Source: Haloplanus sp.
Lineage (GTDB): Archaea; Halobacteriota; Halobacteria; Halobacteriales; Haloferacaceae
Direction of reading: 5' to 3'
Assembly (NCBI RefSeq): GCF_028275055.1
Contig: NZ_JAQCNJ010000010.1
Span: 1-52,782 of the forward strand
Length of the DNA stretch: 52,782 bases
Within the stretch, counting starts at the first letter, position 1. Every line of letters starts with the position of its first letter. Both the position numbers and the translations under genes were made by a program. Below are positions 30,653 through 36,603 of the stretch, one piece after another. The notes beneath the pieces were generated by a model. The model saw nothing but the letters and a program-made list of their open reading frames with translations, was not told where the DNA came from and did not search any database.

Positions 30653-30666
30653 TGAGACACGTCTCA
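30653..30666. promoter_or_regulatory. Palindrome next to the TATA box (candidate operator)
   Basis: TGAGAC-AC-GTCTCA is a perfect 6-2-6 inverted repeat six bases upstream of the TATA box, over the BRE position. A bound regulator there would block or recruit the transcription factors TBP and TFB. No matching regulator gene is recognised in the window. Confidence 0.45.
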
Positions 30667-31170
30667 TTCAAACTGTGGACGACGAAACGACGACGTGATC
30701 GTCGGGGTCTATCGGGGCACCCGCCTTCCGGCCACCGTCGCCGGGGGTCCCACCATCGGAGTGGCTGGACACCTAAAGTACGACACCTCGGCCGGTGGCC
30801 GACCATCGGGCGTGTCCTCGAAACTCCACCGCACCGTTCGGTAACCCCCTCGTGTGCGAGTGCCGGTTACGAACTCCGAAGACCCGGAACGTGTACAGAG
30901 CAACACGGCGACTCGGCTTCCGGGTTCACGCGTCGAGACTGGCGGCCACCGAGCGAACGTTCGGTCCCCGGTCAGGTTCCATAACCGAACGGAGGTGGAC
31001 AACCGGACCGTCTCGGACGCTTCTTCTATCTTTAGCCGCCGGTCTCACACGCCGATCCTGGCAACCCGGAAAAACATCGCCCCGACTCATAAGACACGGG
31101 ATGCGAGTTTCTCGTATTGAAACAACAGGGCCGCTGGAACGTGGCGACACCTCGGTTTAACGTGTGACGG
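30667..31170. other. Intergenic stretch
   Basis: About 500 bases between divergent genes. I see no convincing gene on either strand; open frames are Arg-rich and motif-free. Confidence 0.4.
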
Positions 31171-31171
31171 A

Positions 31172-31200
31172 TTTATCATCATATCACATAATACGGTGAT
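31172..31200 (+). promoter_or_regulatory. Promoter region of psiE-like gene with inverted repeat
   Basis: TTTATC at 31172-31177 lies 24-29 bases before the GTG at 31201. Between them is the inverted repeat ATCAC-N8-GTGAT (31183-31187 and 31196-31200), ending right at the start codon, a place where a repressor could act. Confidence 0.4.
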
Positions 31201-31656
31201 GTGACCACGGATACCAACCTGTCGCGAATCACGGAGCCATCGGTAGTCGCGATGCGGTGGCTCGTTCTCGTCACTGCTTATTTTACTCTGTTATTATTTC
31301 TCATCGGCGTGTTTGATCTGCTTCTCGGGCTGTGGGGCCTCATAGTAACCGGCAGATTCACCGACCCGGTCGCTGTGATTGAACTTCTCGATACTGTGTT
31401 GTTGTTGCTGATCATCGTCGAGGTACACCGCACGCTCATCGCGTACGCTCGTAGCGAACCTGTTGTGCGGACCGTGATCGGTGCTGCGATTATCGCAATC
31501 GCCCGTGAGATAATCAGCTTCCGGATCGGTGAGTTCGATACGGTGTCCGACTCCCTGACCGCTGCCGGCGGGTTCGGTATCCTTCTCATCGGACTCGTCA
31601 TCGCGTACTTTGCCATCCGGTACACCGAGACCCAACTGTCGGAACGTACCCGGTGA
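31201..31656 (+). CDS. PsiE-family membrane protein (phosphate-starvation-inducible family)
   Basis: This 151-residue protein has four hydrophobic segments and the family core LLDTVLLLLIIVEVHRTLIAYAR followed by IGAAIIAIAREIISFRIGEF, which is characteristic of PsiE. The function of PsiE is unknown; in Escherichia coli it is induced by phosphate starvation. The GTG at 31201 is preferred because a TATA box sits 24-29 bases upstream. The ATG at 31249 is an alternative that would still keep the first segment. It stands alone. The PiT transporter 10 kb away is the only other phosphate-associated gene nearby. Confidence 0.85.
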   Translation: MTTDTNLSRITEPSVVAMRWLVLVTAYFTLLLFLIGVFDLLLGLWGLIVTGRFTDPVAVIELLDTVLLLLIIVEVHRTLIAYARSEPVVRTVIGAAIIAIAREIISFRIGEFDTVSDSLTAAGGFGILLIGLVIAYFAIRYTETQLSERTR

Positions 31657-32183
31657 TCCCCCCGTGTGCCTCCCAACGGCGAGAGCGCAGCCTCTGGCCG
31701 GGAGCGGCCGTTAGAGCCGGCACAAAACACGTTGCCCTACCGCTGCCCCCCTCGCTCCAGCCGACTCAACGTTGTAGCCCCGAAAAGACGGAGCGCGAGC
31801 GCTCAAGTCTTCAGGGAGCAGGCCTGCGGGAACCGCTCGGGCGGGGTGTGGAACGAGCGACGCGGAAAAACAGCACACTGCATCGGGGGGGAACGGCCTC
31901 CCCGTCTCTCCGAGAGACGGGGCCGCCACCCCGACGCACACGCCGTCACGATCACGGATCGGCCCGGATAGGGGACGGACCCGAACAACGGCAACGATGG
32001 CGGATGAGAGGTCGTGTTCGGCCCGAGTCGATTCTCTCCGGACGGCGAACACATCCGCGACTCCAACCGTTTCAACGGAACGGACAACCAAGGGTGAGAA
32101 CCGTTTCTCACCGACGAGGGCCGTCCGACCGGCGAAGAGACCGCGCCCCGGTCGACGGATCGCGGTGGTAACCGGTCCCGGTT
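31657..32183. other. Intergenic stretch with a strong hairpin
   Basis: About 530 bases without a supported gene. It contains the inverted repeat at 31900-31922. Several overlapping open frames exist but have no recognisable motif. Confidence 0.4.
31900..31922. repeat. Near-perfect inverted repeat, 11-bp arms
   Basis: CCCCGTCTCTC and GAGAGACGGGG are exact complements separated by a single C. As RNA this would give a stem of about ten pairs. It is not followed by a T tract, so it is not a typical terminator. It could be a protein-binding site or the trace of a mobile element end. Confidence 0.6.
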
Positions 32184-32414
32184 CTACTGCGGTGAGACCG
32201 GACAGGTGTCGACCCCGAGCAGCGTGTACAACGGGCAAAAGCCGGTCAGGCTGGTGCCGATCATGACGAGAGACACGACCCCGAGCGCGGGCGATGCGAT
32301 CGCCGGGAACGGGACGACACCCGCGAGGATAGCCAACGACAACAGTCCCGCCGCCGCGCCGATCAGTATGCGAACCGTTCCATCCGTGGAGCCGACGTTT
32401 CGTTTCATCTTCAT
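32184..32414 (-). CDS. DUF2892 (YgaP-like) small membrane protein
   Basis: This 76-residue protein begins MKMKRNVGSTDGTVRILIGA, then has two hydrophobic segments and ends GFCPLYTLLGVDTCPVSP, the conserved Cys-containing end of DUF2892 inner membrane proteins (the membrane part of rhodanese YgaP). No rhodanese domain is attached. GTATAATAA at 32434-32442 (TTATTATAC on the coding strand) is the TATA box. The start at 32408 (MKRNVG) is equally possible. Confidence 0.85.
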   Translation of the reverse strand: MKMKRNVGSTDGTVRILIGAAAGLLSLAILAGVVPFPAIASPALGVVSLVMIGTSLTGFCPLYTLLGVDTCPVSPQ

Positions 32415-32433
32415 CTACATGTACACACGCCAC

Positions 32434-32442
32434 GTATAATAA
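32434..32442 (-). promoter_or_regulatory. TATA box of the DUF2892 gene
   Basis: TTATTATAC on the minus strand is 20-28 bases upstream of the first possible ATG (32414) and 26-34 upstream of the second (32408). Confidence 0.6.
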
Positions 32443-32570
32443 TGTTACTATTCCACAATACAAACATTACTGATCGGACGATCATCGGCACACATATCCG
32501 AACGCATTCTCGAGCGCTCGATCGGTCGGGAGCGATACCGTTCTACGCCGCAATAGAGACACACACCACG

Positions 32571-32587
32571 TACGGATCCGTATAAGA
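32571..32587 (+). promoter_or_regulatory. Palindrome overlapping a TATA-like element
   Basis: TACGGATCCGTA at 32571-32582 is a perfect 12-base palindrome whose right end runs into GTATAAGA (32580-32587). A small ORF begins at ATG 32609, 22-29 bases after the TATA-like element. The layout looks like an operator over a promoter. Confidence 0.35.
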
Positions 32588-32608
32588 CCTACAAACCCCG
32601 CAAGAATA

Positions 32609-32770
32609 ATGCACAATACTAACACACACGAACCGGCGAGCGTACCGTCCGACCGCGCGGACGGAACCCGGCACCCTTACCATCGTGTCGGACTCCCGGC
32701 GGGCACATCCATCGGCCCGTCCCACCGACGGCCGCCGATGGACTCGGCTAGGTCCCTCCCCGCCCCCTGA
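32609..32770 (+). CDS. Hypothetical small ORF (53 codons) with a leaderless-type promoter
   Basis: ATG at 32609 to TGA at 32768-32770. The only support is the position of the TATA-like GTATAAGA relative to the ATG. The predicted peptide is rich in Pro, Arg, His and Ser, has no domain I recognise, and is less acidic than typical halophile proteins, which counts against it. The 150 bases before it hold nothing else. It may instead be the start of a non-coding RNA. Confidence 0.25.
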   Translation: MHNTNTHEPASVPSDRADGTRHPYHRVGLPAGTSIGPSHRRPPMDSARSLPAP

Positions 32771-32801
32771 CGAGGCGTGACGCCACCGCGCGGTCCGACT
32801 C

Positions 32802-32912
32802 CTATCCGATCCCGGGGACGAAACGGGAAACGACGAACCAGAGTAGAACACCCACGACCGCTAGGAACGTGAGCAGGCTGATGAGATCCCCGATCAGCTT
32901 GACCGGATCCAT
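32802..32912 (-). CDS. Single-span small membrane protein (36 residues)
   Basis: The reading frame from ATG 32912 reads MDPVKLIGDLISLLTFLAVV and continues as one hydrophobic segment, ending WFVVSRFVPGIG. The acidic/basic start, single membrane span of about 22 residues and clean stop suggest a real small protein. The upstream in-frame extension is Arg-rich and unlikely. An AT-richer patch (AACGATTAGAT) about 30 bases upstream could be its TATA element. I know no function. Confidence 0.5.
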   Translation of the reverse strand: MDPVKLIGDLISLLTFLAVVGVLLWFVVSRFVPGIG

Positions 32913-33072
32913 AATCGACCGACCCTCGGGCGACCATCTAATCGTTTCGGGTTGACGCGTCTCTCGCCGGACGGGGACACCCCTGGTGCCGGTCACCCGG
33001 CCGCAGGCGTCGCCGTCACGGCGGAGACGGGCCGCCGGTTATCGACTCTCGGCCGTCCAAGCGGTAGCCCGC

Positions 33073-34401
33073 TCAGTGCTCTCCGGGCGGCGCTCCCTCG
33101 GTGTTCACCACGTTGCCGTCGTCGTCGACGGTGACGACCCCACGGTTGTTCACCGCGTACGGGTCGAGGCCGGTCTCCTCCATGAACCCCTTGTAGAGGC
33201 GCTCGACGGTCTCGCCGTCCTTCTGACGGTCGGAAGCGCGATCACAGAGCGCGATCAGGTCCTCCGGCACGTCGTTCTCGTGGACGATCCAGTGGTTGAT
33301 CAGGTCGGAGAGCCGGCGGATCGGCGATGTGAAGTGGCCGTAGATGTCGAAGTTGAGCGCGTGGTGACCGCCGAAGGGGTCGTTCATGTACTTCGCACGG
33401 GGCATCACCTTCAATACGGCACGTTGAATCTTCGAAAGCATCCGATCGGGGGCGGATTCAAGCGCTCCGTTGACCGCTTTCCGGGGATCGTCCCACTTAT
33501 CAGAGGGGATGGAGACGCCGTTCAACTCCTGGATCTCCCGGAGGGCGTCGTTCCACTGGTCCGGCGTCGGCTGTGGGTGGACGCGGTACATCGCCTCGAC
33601 GCCGCGGTTCCACATGAGTTCGTGCGTGACGGCCTTGTTGGCTTTCAGCATACACTCCTCGATGATGGTGTGTGCGCGGTCCCGGCGCGGGTTGAGAACG
33701 AGTGAGCCGTCCTCCTTACGTTGTTCGTGCATCCGATCGGCCAACTCGAACGCGAGGGTGTTCTCGTCGTGGAGTGGGGCATCGGGGTCCTCCAAGCGCG
33801 TCTCGCACTCGCCGTAGGTGAGTCGCTCGTCGCTTCGAATGACGGATTTGTAGATGTCGATCTCCTCGAAGGAGAGCGTCTCGGGGTCGAGTTCCATCTC
33901 GACGGTGTGAGCGAGGCGGTCCTCCTCGGGGACGAGCGAACACACCGTCTCCGCGAGCGTCGGCGGAAGCATGTGGACGGTGTAGGCGGGAAGGTAGACG
34001 GTGTTGCCGCGTTGGACGGCCTCCTCCCACATCGCGGAGTCGGGGTGGACGTAATGTGTCACGTCGGCGATGTGGACCCACAGCCGGTAGGCGTCGTCCT
34101 CCTCACGGACGCTGATCGCGTCGTCGAAGTCCTGGGCGTCGATGGGGTCGGTCGTCCACGCGGTCAGGTCGCGCAGGTCCTGTCGGTCGTCGAGTTCGGC
34201 CTCGATTTCGGCCTGGACGCCGTCGGTGCGTTCCTCGGCCTCGCGGAGCACCTCCCGCGGGAAGGCGTCCGGAATCTCGAACTCCTCGAACAACTCCTCG
34301 CGTTTCTCCTGTAACCGCCGGGCCTCGTCGGGACTGATCTCGACCGGTCCCTGTCCCTCCGCCGTGCCGGCCTCGGCTTGTGCCTGCGAGTCGTTCGTCA
34401 T
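33073..34401 (-). CDS. rnr: RNB-domain exoribonuclease (RNase R/II family, minimal form)
   Basis: This 442-residue protein has the RNB catalytic core. The acidic metal-binding motif TTDPIDAQDFDDAIS is intact at about residues 83-97, followed by YRLWVHIADVTHYV, VYLPAYTVHMLPPTL and, near the end, HFTSPIRRLSDLINHW. Compared with bacterial RNase R (about 800 residues) it lacks the N-terminal cold-shock domains and the C-terminal S1 domain. Instead it has an acidic, helical N-terminal region of about 60 residues. It should degrade RNA 3' to 5'. The gene symbol is by homology only. It lies at the border of the accessory region and is followed downstream by the 36-residue membrane protein. Confidence 0.88.
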   Translation of the reverse strand: MTNDSQAQAEAGTAEGQGPVEISPDEARRLQEKREELFEEFEIPDAFPREVLREAEERTDGVQAEIEAELDDRQDLRDLTAWTTDPIDAQDFDDAISVREEDDAYRLWVHIADVTHYVHPDSAMWEEAVQRGNTVYLPAYTVHMLPPTLAETVCSLVPEEDRLAHTVEMELDPETLSFEEIDIYKSVIRSDERLTYGECETRLEDPDAPLHDENTLAFELADRMHEQRKEDGSLVLNPRRDRAHTIIEECMLKANKAVTHELMWNRGVEAMYRVHPQPTPDQWNDALREIQELNGVSIPSDKWDDPRKAVNGALESAPDRMLSKIQRAVLKVMPRAKYMNDPFGGHHALNFDIYGHFTSPIRRLSDLINHWIVHENDVPEDLIALCDRASDRQKDGETVERLYKGFMEETGLDPYAVNNRGVVTVDDDGNVVNTEGAPPGEH

Positions 34402-34464
34402 ACCCTCGCGTAGAGGTGACGGGTAGTTAGACGTGTCGGGCCGCCCCTGCCCGGGAGCCGTTGG

Positions 34465-34782
34465 CTACGATTCCGGTTCTTCTGGGTCGGCGGAGCCGTA
34501 CCGCTCCTCGACGGCGCCGTAGTATCGCTCCAGAAACGCCCCCTGTGAGAGGCCCTCGTCGCCGGCGACGTCGACGAGCAACGCCTCGAGTTCGTCGCGT
34601 GGCTGGTGACACAGGTTTCGATAACACGACTTACAGAGGTGCTCGAACTCCTTGCCGCGGCGGCTCCATCGGTCGCCTTCCTTGTCGTATTCGCGGGCGT
34701 CGGACCGACAAAGCGACGTTCCACACGCGATACAGACGACCGTTTCCCCGTCACCGTCTCCGTCCGAGCCCGAACGCCACAT
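34465..34782 (-). CDS. Small zinc-finger protein (possible DUF7562)
   Basis: This 105-residue soluble protein carries two Cys pairs, VVCIACGTSLC near residue 16 and LCKSCYRNLC near residue 49, separated by a charged segment (DAREYDKEGDRWSRRGKEFE). The arrangement suggests one zinc site built from two CxxC knuckles. The C-terminal part is acidic and helical. Haloarchaea have many such short zinc-finger proteins and most are uncharacterised. The DUF name is from memory and uncertain. It is 63 bases upstream of the ribonuclease gene on the same strand and may be co-transcribed with it. Confidence 0.7.
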   Translation of the reverse strand: MWRSGSDGDGDGETVVCIACGTSLCRSDAREYDKEGDRWSRRGKEFEHLCKSCYRNLCHQPRDELEALLVDVAGDEGLSQGAFLERYYGAVEERYGSADPEEPES

Positions 34783-34910
34783 GATTGATGACAGGCACCA
34801 CGCCCACTTAGCGTTTGTTGCACGTCGGACGCGTGACGGACAGAGAGAACAAAAACGCGCGGGCCGAACACGGTCGGGCGACTTATGAGCCGAGCGGTCA
34901 CAGAACGGGT

Positions 34911-35390
34911 ATGGAGGTCAAATCGCGCCACCACCTGCGGAGCGACGAGATACGGGAGCTAGAGGCGACGCTTGACGCGGCGCTTGGCGTCGGCCTCGAC
35001 GGCGAGGCCTACGAGCGCGTCGACCTCGTCGGCACCGAGTTCGATCTGGTGCTCGTCGACGGTGAGCCACAGGTGTTCGCCGTCGACGACGAACGCTTCC
35101 TGACCGTCCGCGGGGCGAACGCTCACCCGCCGGAACGACGGGTCGTCACCGTCGACGCCGGTGCCGTCCAGTTCGTCAGCGACGGCGCGGACGTGATGCG
35201 CCCCGGCATCGTCGACGCCGACGAGGTGATCGATCCCGGCGACCTGATCGTCGTCGTCGAGGAAACCCACGGTAAAGCGCTCGCGGTCGGGCGCTCACTT
35301 GAACCCGGCGCCGACCTCCCGGGTGACTCGGGCAAGGTCGTCGAATCCGTCCACCACGTCGGCGACGACCTCTACGAGTTCTCCGTCTGA
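34911..35390 (+). CDS. PUA-domain RNA-binding protein
   Basis: This 159-residue protein starts MEVKSRHHLRSDEIRELEATL at 34911. The upstream extension is basic and unlikely. The C-terminal half (about residues 75-150) is a PUA domain: VVTVDAGAVQFVSDGADVMR, PGIVDADEVIDPGDLIVVVE and GKALAVGRSL. PUA domains bind structured RNA. The N-terminal domain resembles the one paired with PUA in archaeal MCT-1/Tma20-like and related proteins, so a translation-linked role is possible. A TATA-like CTTATGAG lies about 30 bases upstream. Its last 19 bases overlap the end of the convergent DUF1028 gene. Confidence 0.85.
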   Translation: MEVKSRHHLRSDEIRELEATLDAALGVGLDGEAYERVDLVGTEFDLVLVDGEPQVFAVDDERFLTVRGANAHPPERRVVTVDAGAVQFVSDGADVMRPGIVDADEVIDPGDLIVVVEETHGKALAVGRSLEPGADLPGDSGKVVESVHHVGDDLYEFSV

Positions 35391-36037
35391 CTCGTCCCGT
35401 ACCGTTCTACCGCAGTCTCGTACCCCCGCTTTGCGCGCCGGTACGTCTCCCGGAGATCGGCCACCGGCGACTCGCTGGTATCCACCCGGAGGTCGTCGTA
35501 CAGCGTCGTCGGTCCGTCGGCCCGCCCGACGACGACCGCCGCGCTCCCGGTCGACAGATCCCGGCGGTCGCCCCCCGCCCGCTCCCCGGCCGCGAGCGCG
35601 GTGAGAAGGCGACACGCGAGCGGCGCGTCGCGTTCGTTCTCGCGGAACCCCCGCGCCACCGCCGCCACCACCGCCTCGTCCGACAACGATGTGCCGGCGA
35701 CGCTCACCCCGTCGCCGGTGACGTGGCCCGTGACCCCCCGGCAGTCGTCGCCGGTGTGGCCGTCGGCCGCGGCGGCGGCGACGCCGTGAACCTGCCGGCG
35801 CGGCGTCGCCGCGTCATCGAGAACCTCCGGCAGCGAACGGCCGTCCGCGAGGCCGTCGAGACACCGCCGACCCACCTCCGCGTCGGTGATCCCGACGGTG
35901 GCGACGGCCCCGTTGTCGCCCGCGTGTGTGGCGACGCCTCCGACCGCGGGGAGGCGGGATGCCGCGGCGGCGCCGAACCGGAAGCGCCCGTTCGAGTCGG
36001 CTCCCGGTCGCTCCCGAGCACAGATGCTGTAGGTCAC
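35372..36037 (-). CDS. DUF1028 family protein (Ntn-hydrolase-like fold)
   Basis: This 221-residue protein begins MTYSICARE, then FGAAAASRLPAVGGV and NGAVATVGITDAEVGRR, the N-terminal pattern of DUF1028, which is related to Ntn hydrolases. Later segments GHTGDDCRGVTGHVTGDGVS and AGTSLSDEAVVAAVARGF also match the family. The family is sometimes called a peptidoglycan- or gamma-glutamyl-transferase-related protein, but no function is established in archaea. The 3' end overlaps the PUA gene by 19 bases on the opposite strand. Confidence 0.85.
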   Translation of the reverse strand: MTYSICARERPGADSNGRFRFGAAAASRLPAVGGVATHAGDNGAVATVGITDAEVGRRCLDGLADGRSLPEVLDDAATPRRQVHGVAAAAADGHTGDDCRGVTGHVTGDGVSVAGTSLSDEAVVAAVARGFRENERDAPLACRLLTALAAGERAGGDRRDLSTGSAAVVVGRADGPTTLYDDLRVDTSESPVADLRETYRRAKRGYETAVERYGTSQTENS

Positions 36038-36107
36038 GGTCGAGACACGCGGTCCGGGGTAAAAAAGCCGTCCGAGGCCCGACCGTTCGGACCCCGGTGT
36101 CTGACGT

Positions 36108-36116
36108 AAGAACTAA
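36108..36116 (+). promoter_or_regulatory. Candidate TATA box of sepF
   Basis: AACTAATGA lies about 26-34 bases upstream of the sepF ATG at 36142. Confidence 0.4.
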
Positions 36117-36141
36117 TGAGACGGTCGGTCCAGTACAACCC

Positions 36142-36492
36142 ATGGGAATCATGAGCAAAATCCTCGGCGGCGGCGGCAGCCACAGCACCGAGGACTACGT
36201 CGAACTGAACCTCGACGACTTCGATACAGCGCGGGCGGATGCAGGCATGCAGGTCCGTCTCGCGGAGATCAGCGAACAACGCGATGCCATGGCGATCAAA
36301 GACGCCGTCTACGACGGCGACCTCGTTATCGCCGACATCACCCGACTGAGCCCGAGCGACAGCGTCGTCGACCGAGTGCTTGAGGACCTCCGGCAGGTCG
36401 CCCGCGAGGTGGACGGCGACGTGATCGTCAAAAACGACGACCAGATCATCGTGACGCCGACGGGCGTGACGATCGGCCGCGAGAAACTGTAG
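36142..36492 (+). CDS. sepF: Cell division protein SepF
   Basis: This 116-residue protein starts MGIMSKILGGGG, a short amphipathic membrane-binding segment, then an acidic linker (YVELNLDDFD) and the SepF core: RLAEISEQRDAMAIKDAVYD, GDLVIADITRLSPSD, RVLEDLRQVAREVDGDVIVK and QIIVTPTGVTIGRE. In haloarchaea SepF anchors FtsZ1/FtsZ2 rings to the membrane and is essential for division. The start at 36142 is chosen for the conserved N-terminal motif. The gene stands alone with a candidate TATA element. Confidence 0.93.
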   Translation: MGIMSKILGGGGSHSTEDYVELNLDDFDTARADAGMQVRLAEISEQRDAMAIKDAVYDGDLVIADITRLSPSDSVVDRVLEDLRQVAREVDGDVIVKNDDQIIVTPTGVTIGREKL

Positions 36493-36603
36493 CGCTCGAC
36501 CCGTGGTCGCCGGTCTCTGGTCGCCCGTGAGCGGCGGTCCGCGAGCCTTTGCTATGTGGGGAATCGACAGGGTTTCGGCGGTCGCGCTCCCACGTCGGCG
36601 TGA

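Noticed and set aside
31653-32171. Remnant of an IS200/IS605-type transposon (TnpB end)
   Set aside because: The composition and a hairpin suggested it, but no TnpB motif (zinc knuckle, DED residues) could be read in any frame.
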